Assembly (NCBI RefSeq): GCF_022750635.1 | Contig: NZ_JAJKBG010000002.1 | Span: 434,001-498,000, forward strand | DNA: 64,000 nt | Source: Brevundimonas pishanensis | GTDB taxonomy: Bacteria > Pseudomonadota > Alphaproteobacteria > Caulobacterales > Caulobacteraceae | Direction: 5' to 3' | In this document: in pieces, positions 8,848-16,720 of the stretch | How positions within the stretch are numbered: the first letter of the stretch is position 1 | How the letters are laid out: every line of letters begins with the position of its first letter | Translations under genes and position numbers: made by a program | Notes under the pieces: generated by a model | Told to the model about the DNA's origin: nothing | Seen by the model: the letters and a program-made list of their open reading frames with translations, nothing else | Database searches by the model: none

Positions 8848-9473
8848 GGGCAGGTCACACCCCTGACAAGGATATCGACCTGCGTTTCGATCAGGGTACG
8901 CTGGTCCTCCCAGCCGAACTGGGGCTTGGTGATGATGATCGATACCAGTCCGTGGATGCTGGCCCAAAGAACCTGCGCGAGGGCGCGCACGCGATCAGGC
9001 TCGACGCATCCTTCGACGGCAGCAGCAACACCGCTCTCGAACTTTTGGAACAATTCGGCGGCCACTTTGCGTGATACCGGTTCACTACCGTCCTCGCTGA
9101 GGATTGTCGGCGTCATGAACGCCAAGCGATAGGCATTGGCGTTTTCAAAGCCGAACTGGACATAGCCAATCATCAGACCGCGCAATCGGGCCTCGGGATC
9201 AGGCTCGGCCTCGGACATAGCCACCTGCCGCTCGAGCAGCATGGAGAATGCCCGCAGACAGATTTCGTTGAGGATCTCGGCCTTGTCCTTGAAATGCAGA
9301 TAAAGAGCCGTCGACGACAGCCCCACAGCCTCGGCGATCTTGCGGATCGTTGCCCCTTCGTAGCCATGGGCGACGAAAATCTGCTCTGCCGCTGCCAGGA
9401 TTTCTCCTCGCCGCGCATGGCCTTCGCCCTTTGGCTTGCGCACAGAGCGCATCTTTGGCGCGTCTTCCGTCAC
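8844..9473 (-). CDS. TetR/AcrR-family regulator with WHG-type C-terminal domain
   Basis: 209-residue repressor candidate. N-terminal TetR helix-turn-helix: ILAAAEQIFVAHGYEGATI, then KIAEAVGLSSTALYLHFKDK. The C-terminal ligand domain carries YRLAFMTP and a W-x3-HG segment (LWASIHGLV) typical of the WHG-domain subgroup. It begins with GTG at 9473 preceded by a strong GGAGGT. First gene of the operon, overlapping the binding-protein gene by four bases, so it is co-transcribed with the transporter it presumably controls. It is divergent from the glycosyltransferase at 9598, with about 124 bases between them. No convincing operator palindrome was found by eye. Confidence 0.88.
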   Translation of the reverse strand: MTEDAPKMRSVRKPKGEGHARRGEILAAAEQIFVAHGYEGATIRKIAEAVGLSSTALYLHFKDKAEILNEICLRAFSMLLERQVAMSEAEPDPEARLRGLMIGYVQFGFENANAYRLAFMTPTILSEDGSEPVSRKVAAELFQKFESGVAAAVEGCVEPDRVRALAQVLWASIHGLVSIIITKPQFGWEDQRTLIETQVDILVRGVTCP

Positions 9474-9597
9474 AGGGACCTCCGAACCTACTCACACTTA
9501 TCCTAGGGGTGGAATCAATCGAGCGCCACACGGTTGCGTATGTCCAAGCTTTGCCATTAGTGTCTGCCTCCGACTTGTCTGGGGGGAGAAAGTCAGG

Positions 9598-11025
9598 TTG
9601 AGCGGATTTCTTCGTCCGCCGCTCAAAGTTCCATATGCTGTTGATGCGGCTAGTGGCGTGATTATCGCAATCAAGGTTGTTGGAGTTGTTGCTGCGGCTT
9701 TAGCACTCGGTCTATGGGCCCTATGGGACGCACGCTGGGGCTGGATAGTGATCACAGCCTTCCAGATCGCGCTCGTTGGGCTCGCGCTGTGGCGGGGGGC
9801 GCTTATCTTCGCGAGCTCCCAAACACAACCACGCCCGACAGAGTTAGAGAGCTGGCCCCGCTACACCATTCTCGCCGCGCTCTATAACGAGGCGGAAATC
9901 CTACCCCAGCTGGTGTCGAAGCTTGCGCTGATTGACTATCCGCAAGATGCGCTGGAGGGTTTTATCCTTCTGGAGGAGGATGATTTCCGCACCCAGGCGG
10001 TTGCGAAGAATTTGCGGCTACCTTCGTGGTTGAAAGTCGTGGTCGTCCCGCAGGGTAGCCCGAAGACCAAGCCTCGAGCGCTCAACTACGGGCTCGCCAT
10101 GGCAACTGGCGAATACCTGACCATTTACGACGCGGAAGACTCGCCCGACCCCTACCAACTCAAGGAAGCGGCCAGCCGGTTTGCGAGCGATGGCGCTATG
10201 CACGCCTGTTTTCAGGCCCCCTTGCGTATTCAGCGACGTCACCGCGCAGCGGTCAAAACCGTGCTGCTGGATCGACAGTTTGCGGCTGAGTATGCGGGCT
10301 TGTTCGAGGTCATCCTGCCGGGAATGGCACGGTTTGGATTGCCGTTCCCGTTGGGCGGGACCAGCAACCACTTTCGGGTCGATGTTTTAAGGGCCGTCGG
10401 AGGCTGGGATGCCTATAACGTCACCGAAGACGCCGACCTCGGATTCCGGCTCTGGCGCGCAGGCTGGAAGCTGGGCACCATCACCTCGCCGACCTGGGAA
10501 ACACCGCCCGGCCCCTTCAAGCTTTGGCTTCCCCAGCGCACACGATGGCTCAAAGGCTATCTGCAAACCCTGGCAGTCCATCTCGGCAAACCCGGATTAG
10601 GACCACGTGGCGTCTTCGCTTTTGCAACCACACTTATCGCAGGATTGGTCGCAGCCTCCATCCACGGCTATGCGCTCGCAGCCGTCACGACCCTGGGCAT
10701 CTTGAGCCTATTGTCGTTGAGCCCGCCCGACGTCGGATATGGCGCCTTGTCAGTATTGATTACCGGATACTGCGCCTCATGGATGACGTGCTGGGTCGGC
10801 GCAAACCGGATCGGTATCCCCTACGGTCTGCGTGAAATCCTGATGGCACCCTTCTACTGGGCCCTGATGACCATCGCATTCTTCCATGCGCTGGTCCGGC
10901 TCGTGTTCCAGCCCCACACCTGGGACAAGACCCCCCACCTGCCCGATATCCCTGTTGCCGATCACCACACGCCTAAAGTCCGCCCCACCTATTCTGCGGC
11001 TCCCGCTGGACGAAAGGCCGCATAA
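9598..11025 (+). CDS. Processive GT2 glycosyltransferase, XagB/NfrB-like, membrane bound
   Basis: 475-residue inner-membrane glycosyltransferase. Two N-terminal hydrophobic segments, then a GT-A domain with YTILAALYNEAE, LEEDDFRT, YDAEDSPDP (the donor-binding acidic cluster), NVTEDADLGFRLWRAGW and the Q-x2-RW product motif in QRTRWLKGYLQT, then C-terminal hydrophobic segments. I chose the TTG at 9598 because GGGGGGAGAA lies eight bases upstream and every earlier in-frame start would fall in, or close to, the divergent tetR gene. The polysaccharide product is unknown. It precedes two RNA methyltransferase genes by only 18 bases. Confidence 0.85.
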   Translation: MSGFLRPPLKVPYAVDAASGVIIAIKVVGVVAAALALGLWALWDARWGWIVITAFQIALVGLALWRGALIFASSQTQPRPTELESWPRYTILAALYNEAEILPQLVSKLALIDYPQDALEGFILLEEDDFRTQAVAKNLRLPSWLKVVVVPQGSPKTKPRALNYGLAMATGEYLTIYDAEDSPDPYQLKEAASRFASDGAMHACFQAPLRIQRRHRAAVKTVLLDRQFAAEYAGLFEVILPGMARFGLPFPLGGTSNHFRVDVLRAVGGWDAYNVTEDADLGFRLWRAGWKLGTITSPTWETPPGPFKLWLPQRTRWLKGYLQTLAVHLGKPGLGPRGVFAFATTLIAGLVAASIHGYALAAVTTLGILSLLSLSPPDVGYGALSVLITGYCASWMTCWVGANRIGIPYGLREILMAPFYWALMTIAFFHALVRLVFQPHTWDKTPHLPDIPVADHHTPKVRPTYSAAPAGRKAA

Positions 11026-11043
11026 CGGCTTATCAGCCCAGAC

Positions 11044-11943
11044 ATGGCTCCGGTTCTTTCCCCTACTCCCGAAACCCTCGTCACCCGAGGCTGGTCGGAT
11101 TACGCACTGATCGACAGCGGCAATGGCCGCAAACTTGAACGCTATGGTCGCTATACGGTCGTACGTCCCGAGCCCCAGTGCTTCTGGTCGGTCAAGGACG
11201 AGAGCAAGTTCGAGCAGGCGACCGCAATGTTCGACCCGCAGCAGGAGGAAGAAGATTCCGGCCGCTGGCGTTTCGACAAGCATGGTCCTGTTGATGCGTT
11301 TCCGCTGAAATGGCGCGACGTGAAATTCATGGGTCGGTTCACGCCCTTCCGCCACCTGGCCTTTTTCCCAGAGCAGGCTGCCAACTGGGAATGGCTGGAC
11401 GGCCGTATCCGCACCCTGCAACAGCCGAAGGTTCTGAACCTGTTCGGCTATACGGGCGTGGCCTCGCTGGCGTGTGCTGCCGCTGGTGCGCACGTCACCC
11501 ACGTCGATGCTTCCAAGAAGTCGGTGAACTACGCCCGCGAGAATGCCGAGCTGTCGGGTATGTCGGACAAGCCGATCCGCTGGATCGTCGAGGACGCCCG
11601 CAAATTCGTGGCCCGCGAAGTTCGCCGCGGCAGCAAGTATGACGGCATCATTCTGGACCCGCCGAAATACGGTCGCGGTGCCAATGGCGAAGTCTGGCGC
11701 CTGTTTGAGGATATGCCGGACTTGCTGAAGGACTGTGCCGCCTTGCTGTCAGACGATGCGTCCTTCCTGCTGCTGAATGCTTATGCCGCCCGTATCTCGG
11801 GCCTGTCGCTGGCGCATATGATGGCCGAGGCGACACATGATCGCGGTGGCCGCATCGACTGGGGCGAACTGGCCCTGTCGGAAGACGGCAAGGATTCCCG
11901 CGCCATCGGCCTGTCCTTCTTTGCCCGCTGGAGTGCCAAGTAA
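11044..11943 (+). CDS. Class I SAM-dependent methyltransferase, RlmI/RlmK-like, probable rRNA methyltransferase
   Basis: 299 residues. SAM-binding motif I is LNLFGYTGVASLACAAAGA, an acidic motif II follows (HVDASKKSV), and motif IV is ILDPPKYGRG. This arrangement is typical of 23S rRNA methyltransferases of the RlmI/RlmK branch, here without an evident PUA domain. The stop overlaps the next methyltransferase gene by one base (TAATG), so the two are translated together. The exact nucleotide target is not deducible. Confidence 0.85.
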   Translation: MAPVLSPTPETLVTRGWSDYALIDSGNGRKLERYGRYTVVRPEPQCFWSVKDESKFEQATAMFDPQQEEEDSGRWRFDKHGPVDAFPLKWRDVKFMGRFTPFRHLAFFPEQAANWEWLDGRIRTLQQPKVLNLFGYTGVASLACAAAGAHVTHVDASKKSVNYARENAELSGMSDKPIRWIVEDARKFVAREVRRGSKYDGIILDPPKYGRGANGEVWRLFEDMPDLLKDCAALLSDDASFLLLNAYAARISGLSLAHMMAEATHDRGGRIDWGELALSEDGKDSRAIGLSFFARWSAK

Positions 11944-12755
11944 TGAGCGAGCATCTGATTACCTCGCTGACCAACGACACGGTTAAGGCCGTGCGCGCCC
12001 TGCATATGCGCAAGGAACGCGATGCCACGGGCCGGTTTCTGGCGGAGGGTCTGAAGTTCATCGGCGAGGCTCTGGATCAGGGCCGCGCTCCGGTGATGCT
12101 GCTGGTCGGTCAGGACGCCCGTCCGCACCCGATCCTCGACCGTGCCAAGGCCGAAACGAAGAAGGCGGGCGGACAGATCATCACGGTCACCCACGCCATC
12201 CTCGAAAAGATCAGCCGTCGCGATAACCCGCAGACCGTGCTGGGCGTGTTCGAGCAGGTCTATACGCCGCTGAACGACATCGATCCGTCGGACAAGCCGT
12301 GCTGGGTGGCACTGGAACAGGTCCGTGACCCGGGCAATCTGGGCACTATTATCCGCACCGCCGACTCCGCGGGCTGCGGTGGTGTGATCCTCATCGGCGA
12401 TTGCGTTGACCCCTACTCGGTCGAGGCTGTGCGCGCGACCATGGGTTCGGTCTTCGCTGTCACCATCACCAAGACCAGCCGCGAAGAGTTCGTGGAATGG
12501 CGCAAGGGCTGGAAGGGCAGCGTCATCGGCACCCGTCTGGATGCCAAGCACGGCTATCGTGACAGCCCCGTCCAGCATCCGGCCATTATCCTGATGGGCA
12601 ATGAGCAGGCTGGCCTGACTGACGAGCTGGCTGCGACCTGTGACGTGAACGTCAAAATCCCGATGCGTGGACGTGCAGACAGTTTGAACCTGTCCGTCGC
12701 CACCGGCGTCATGGTCTATGCCGTGACCGATGCGGCTTACGGCTCCGGTCTCTAA
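11943..12755 (+). CDS. TrmH/SpoU-family RNA 2'-O-methyltransferase
   Basis: 270-residue SPOUT enzyme. An N-terminal substrate-binding domain (VRALHMRKERDATGRFLAEG) is followed by the knotted SAM domain with VALEQVRDPGNLGTIIRTA (motif 1), MGNEQAGL (motif 2) and IPMRGRADSLNLSVATGV (motif 3). Predicted to 2'-O-methylate a tRNA or rRNA nucleotide. Coupled to the preceding methyltransferase and closed by a strong rho-independent terminator. Confidence 0.92.
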   Translation: MSEHLITSLTNDTVKAVRALHMRKERDATGRFLAEGLKFIGEALDQGRAPVMLLVGQDARPHPILDRAKAETKKAGGQIITVTHAILEKISRRDNPQTVLGVFEQVYTPLNDIDPSDKPCWVALEQVRDPGNLGTIIRTADSAGCGGVILIGDCVDPYSVEAVRATMGSVFAVTITKTSREEFVEWRKGWKGSVIGTRLDAKHGYRDSPVQHPAIILMGNEQAGLTDELAATCDVNVKIPMRGRADSLNLSVATGVMVYAVTDAAYGSGL

Positions 12756-12781
12756 GCCGGCCCTAACTAGGAAATGAAGAA

Positions 12782-12815
12782 GGGGGAGGCTTTACGCCTC
12801 CCCCTCTGTTTTTAT
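12782..12815 (+). terminator. Rho-independent terminator after the TrmH-family gene
   Basis: GGGGGAGGC (12782-12790), loop TTTAC, GCCTCCCCC (12796-12804), then TCTGTTTTT. The 3' arm overlaps the last codons of the convergent MHS transporter gene, so the transporter's C-terminal codons double as part of the terminator. Confidence 0.88.
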
Positions 12816-14078
12816 CCGCCCCATGCCGATCAGGGCGACGATGGTCAACAAGGCCGCTACCGACAGATAGGCGCCCACGGCGGGCAATCCGTATCGGCTG
12901 GCCAACCAGGTCGCGGCATACGGTGCAATCGATGCCCCCAGAATACCGGCAAGATTGAACGTCATCGACGCACCGGTGTAGCGAACCGCCGTCGGGAACG
13001 GGCGCGCCAGTGCGGCACCGATCGGGCCATAGGTGCAGCCCATCAGCGAGAAGCCGATGACGAAGAAGGCGATAACGCCCCAGAAACCGCCACCGAACAG
13101 CAGCGGCAGAACAAGGCCGAACAAAGCGATACCAACCGAGGCCGCCAGCAAGGTGCGACCCTGCCCCCAGCGGTCAGCCGCCAGAGCGGCAATGGGGATG
13201 AACAGCGCAAAGAAGCAGACGCCGAACAGCTGGATCGGCAGAAACTCTTCGCGGGTATAACCCAGCGCCGTGGTGCCCCAGCCCAGCGCGAAGACCGTCA
13301 TCAGATAGAAGATGACGAAGGTCGCCATACCGCCCAGCGTGCCCGTCAGTAGCGCCCATTTATGGCTGGCGAACAGAGTGACCACTGGAGCCCTCTCGCG
13401 CTCTTCCTTGTCGATGGTCTTCTGGAACTCGGGTGTCTCGGTAATCTTGAGGCGCATCCACAGACCAACAATGACCAGCAGCGAACTGGCGATAAACGGA
13501 ATGCGCCATCCCCAGGCCAGGAAAGCCTGCTCGTTCATAAGCTGACCCAGAACAATGAAGCTGAGGGTCGACAGGATAAAGCCGATTGGTGCCCCCAACT
13601 GCGGGAACATCCCAAACCACGCCTTCTTGCCCGGAGGCGCGTTTTCCGTGGCCAGCAGGACCGCCCCGCCCCATTCGCCGCCAAGACCCAAGCCCTGACC
13701 AAAACGGCAGATCGCCAAAAGCGCCGGAGCCAGCACGCCCACCTGTGCGTATGTCGGCAGCAGCCCAATAGCGATGGTCGAAAGGCCCATGGTCATCAGC
13801 GCAGCCACCAAGGTGGCCTTGCGCCCGACGCGGTCTCCGAAATGGCCGAATACCACTGCACCGACGGGGCGCGCGAAGAACGCGATGGAGAAGGTCGCAA
13901 ACGAAGCCAGCATCGCCGTCATGGAATCGGTGCCCGGGAAAAAGAGCGCCGGAAACACCAAAACAGCAGCCGTGGCGTAGATGTAGAAATCGTAGAACTC
14001 GATTGTCGTGCCAATCAGGCTGGCGAACAAAACGCGCGCCTTTGAGTTCGATACGGGTTTATTTTGGCTGTCAGCCAT
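12792..14078 (-). CDS. MFS transporter, metabolite:H+ symporter (MHS) family
   Basis: 428-residue, about 12-helix inner-membrane symporter. Family features: IGTTIEFYDFYIYATAAV in helix 1, the GHFGDRVGRKATL loop 2-3 signature, GLGLGGEWGGAVLL, and ALARPFPTAVRYTGAS. Relatives carry osmolytes or carboxylates (ProP, KgtP, shikimate), but the substrate cannot be named. The ATG at 14078 is preceded by GAGGAA at eight bases' spacing; that Shine-Dalgarno lies in one arm of a potential switching hairpin. It may be co-transcribed with hrpB, which ends 58 bases upstream. Confidence 0.92.
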   Translation of the reverse strand: MADSQNKPVSNSKARVLFASLIGTTIEFYDFYIYATAAVLVFPALFFPGTDSMTAMLASFATFSIAFFARPVGAVVFGHFGDRVGRKATLVAALMTMGLSTIAIGLLPTYAQVGVLAPALLAICRFGQGLGLGGEWGGAVLLATENAPPGKKAWFGMFPQLGAPIGFILSTLSFIVLGQLMNEQAFLAWGWRIPFIASSLLVIVGLWMRLKITETPEFQKTIDKEERERAPVVTLFASHKWALLTGTLGGMATFVIFYLMTVFALGWGTTALGYTREEFLPIQLFGVCFFALFIPIAALAADRWGQGRTLLAASVGIALFGLVLPLLFGGGFWGVIAFFVIGFSLMGCTYGPIGAALARPFPTAVRYTGASMTFNLAGILGASIAPYAATWLASRYGLPAVGAYLSVAALLTIVALIGMGRIKTEGEA

Positions 14079-14123
14079 CGATAATTCCTCAAGAATGAGG
14101 AATTTATTTCAGAAATTTCCTCA
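14079..14123 (-). promoter_or_regulatory. Leader with two mutually exclusive hairpins over the Shine-Dalgarno of the MHS transporter
   Basis: Read on the minus strand: TGAGGAA (14123-14117), 14 bases, TTCCTCA (14102-14096), TTCT, TGAGGAA (14091-14085), TTATCG, ATG. The middle TTCCTCA is a perfect 7-base complement of both outer copies. Pairing with the 3' copy hides the ribosome-binding site; pairing with the 5' copy frees it. The segment is much more AT-rich than its surroundings. An equally possible reading is a repeated DNA operator or a weak hrpB terminator. Confidence 0.5.
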
Positions 14124-14136
14124 TTGCGTCAAGGAT

Positions 14137-16572
14137 TTACGTGCCTCGCGGCTTGACCCGATTGGTGGGGGCCGCATTGGCTGGTTCTTCCGGCCATGGG
14201 TGGCGGGGATAGCGCCCGCGCATCTCGGAGCGCACGGCAGCCCACGACCCCGCCCAAAAACCAGGCAAGTCTCTGGTGACCTGAACCGGCCGGCGCGCGG
14301 GTGACAGAAGTGACAGTGTAAGCGGTACGCGCCCACCTCCGATGCAGGGGTGGGTCTTCACGCCGAAAAGCTCTTGCACGCGTATCTCGACACGCGGGCC
14401 ACCTTCGGCCGCGTAATCGATTGCCGCCGAGCCGAGTGGCGTAGTCAGGCGCATTGGTGCCAACTCGTCAAGCTTGCGGGTCAAATCCCAAGGGATCAGA
14501 GCGCGCAGTCCATCGGCCAGCGCTTGATCGGGCACGGATGAAAGACTTTGGGCATTGTCGAGCGCCCCCCAGAGCCAGTCCTCGCGCCGCTCGAACAGAG
14601 CATCGTCAGAGACCTCAGGCCAGACCGGATCGATCTCGTGAAGGAATGCCAAGCGCGCTCGCAATGCAGAAGCACCCTCGCCCCATTTCAATCCGGCGAT
14701 GCCCTGCTGTTCCACTTCGTTGCGCAGTGCCGCTGAAATCATTTTGCGGTCTGGCGTACCGAGAACCTTCTCGTCCAGCACAATGGCTCCGATGCGTCGC
14801 TGGCGCTTCATGACCATCCGTCCGGAGGGCTCGCGGCTCAGTTGATCAACGCTTTGGATACGGTGCGCCAAGTCGGTCTCCAGCGTACGCGTATCGAGTT
14901 GCACAGCCAGACGGACCTTATCTCGAACGTCGCCACCGCCCAGTTCAGCGACCGCCAGCCATGGCACTTGTGACAGGCGTTCGCTGGCGTCCAGCGTGAC
15001 ACCGCGCCCTGACGACAATAAGAAGTCGCCGGTCTTGCCTTTGGCCTTGGCGATGCGGTCGGGGAAGGCCTCGCAGATCAACAGCCCCGCATCGACCTCT
15101 TCCCCCGAGCCACCGCCGGCGGCCCGTGCCCAGCGCTCTACCAGCTTCATGGCATCGCGTGCCCTCGGCGAGCGATCGCATTCAAACCCCTTCAGACGTT
15201 CTTCGACATCGACGGCAGTCCCGCCGAGGCCGGGCTCACTCAATAATGCAGCCAGTTTGGCACCGCCCGCGGCATCGCCCAGATCCGAAGCAACCGACAC
15301 CATGTGCGCCAAGCGCGGTGACAACGGCATCTTCACCAGGCGCTGGCCGTGTGCCGTAAGTTCGCCCTTCGGGTCCAGCGCGCCCAATCGCGTCAAGAGC
15401 TGACGGGCCTCGGCAACCGCCCCTGCCGAGGGCATATCCAACAGCGCCAGTCCCTCCGGCGAGCGCCTGCCCCAGCGCGCCAGATCAAGCGCGAAGGCCG
15501 ACAGATCTGCTTCCTGAATTTCCGGCCGCTGATGCGCAACCAGTCCCCTCGTCTGCTCCTTGTCCCACAGTCGGTAGCAGACACCGGGCTGGACACGGCC
15601 CGCCCGACCTCGCCGCTGCTCGGCCGAGGAACGGCTGACCTTGACGGTCAGTAGTCGGGTCAGGCCGCTAGATGGTTCAAAACGGGGCACCCGTGAAAGA
15701 CCGCCGTCGATGACAACCCGCACGCCTTCAATGGTCAGGCTGGTTTCGGCAACTGAGGTGGCCAACACAACCTTGCGTTTGCCAGCAGGAGCAGGATCAA
15801 GGGCGCGATCCTGATCCGCCTTGTCCATTGCGCCGAACAGACCCACCACGTCCACATTCGGATCCCGCAGCAGCTCCTTCAAACGTTGCAGAGTGCGATG
15901 GATTTCGCCCTGCCCCGGCAAGAATGCCAGGACCGACCCTTCTTCTTCATCCAGAGCCTGAAGCACGGCCCTGCACATGGCGTCCTCGAAACGCTCCGTC
16001 GGGTTTCGACCCAGATATCGCGTTTCCACCGGAAACATGCGGCCTTCGGTTTCAATGACGGGCGGGTTGTCCAGCAGTCGGGCTACACCTTCGACGTCGA
16101 GCGTAGCCGACATCACCACGATACGCAGATCATCGCGAAGGACCTGCTGACACTCTCGCGCCAGGGCCAGCCCAAGGTCGGCATCAAGGCTGCGCTCATG
16201 GAACTCATCGAACAGAACGGCCGTAACGCCTTCCAGCGCCGGATCGTCCAGAATCATCCGTGTAAAGACGCCTTCGGTCACAACCTCGATGCGGGTTTTC
16301 GGCCCCACGCGACTTTGAAGCCGCGTGCGATACCCCACCGTCTCGCCAGCCTTTTGGCCCAGTGTCTGGGCCATGCGTTCAGCGGCCGCGCGCGCCGCCA
16401 GACGTCGCGGTTCCAGCAGCAAGATTTTGCCGTCGCCTGCCCATGTCCGATCAAGCAGGCTCAGCGGCACAACCGTCGTCTTGCCCGCTCCCGGGGGAGC
16501 GGCGAGCACAAGGGTCGAATGTTCGTCTAGCGAGTGGACAATCGATTCGAGGACGGCATGGATCGGTAACAT
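14137..16572 (-). CDS. hrpB: ATP-dependent helicase HrpB
   Basis: 811-residue DEAH-box superfamily 2 helicase. Walker A APPGAGKT, DEAH-like box DEFHE (LFDEFHERSL), motif III SATLD, motif V LATSVAETSLTIEGV and motif VI QRRGRAGR, followed by the HA2 and HrpB-specific C-terminal regions (RLAFLHEIDP, TYPLGSAAIDY-like TTPLGSAAIDY). The length is normal for HrpB. The physiological RNA target is not well defined in the family. It diverges from the APC permease gene. Confidence 0.94.
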   Translation of the reverse strand: MLPIHAVLESIVHSLDEHSTLVLAAPPGAGKTTVVPLSLLDRTWAGDGKILLLEPRRLAARAAAERMAQTLGQKAGETVGYRTRLQSRVGPKTRIEVVTEGVFTRMILDDPALEGVTAVLFDEFHERSLDADLGLALARECQQVLRDDLRIVVMSATLDVEGVARLLDNPPVIETEGRMFPVETRYLGRNPTERFEDAMCRAVLQALDEEEGSVLAFLPGQGEIHRTLQRLKELLRDPNVDVVGLFGAMDKADQDRALDPAPAGKRKVVLATSVAETSLTIEGVRVVIDGGLSRVPRFEPSSGLTRLLTVKVSRSSAEQRRGRAGRVQPGVCYRLWDKEQTRGLVAHQRPEIQEADLSAFALDLARWGRRSPEGLALLDMPSAGAVAEARQLLTRLGALDPKGELTAHGQRLVKMPLSPRLAHMVSVASDLGDAAGGAKLAALLSEPGLGGTAVDVEERLKGFECDRSPRARDAMKLVERWARAAGGGSGEEVDAGLLICEAFPDRIAKAKGKTGDFLLSSGRGVTLDASERLSQVPWLAVAELGGGDVRDKVRLAVQLDTRTLETDLAHRIQSVDQLSREPSGRMVMKRQRRIGAIVLDEKVLGTPDRKMISAALRNEVEQQGIAGLKWGEGASALRARLAFLHEIDPVWPEVSDDALFERREDWLWGALDNAQSLSSVPDQALADGLRALIPWDLTRKLDELAPMRLTTPLGSAAIDYAAEGGPRVEIRVQELFGVKTHPCIGGGRVPLTLSLLSPARRPVQVTRDLPGFWAGSWAAVRSEMRGRYPRHPWPEEPANAAPTNRVKPRGT

Positions 16573-16720
16573 ACGGTCCTAGTAGCGCGCCCGAAACCTT
16601 GGACAAAATTGTCGCAAAATCGTCCAGATTTCGTCAATCGCGTTGCGTGAACAAAAAACCCTGTCTAGCGTCCTCGCGAGGGTCGACATGCGTCGGCACA
16701 TAATACGTGAGGGGACATTC

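Noticed and set aside
9474..9597. Cobalamin riboswitch or clear TetR operator ahead of the transporter operon
   Set aside because: The gap is too short for a B12 riboswitch and I found no good palindrome by eye.
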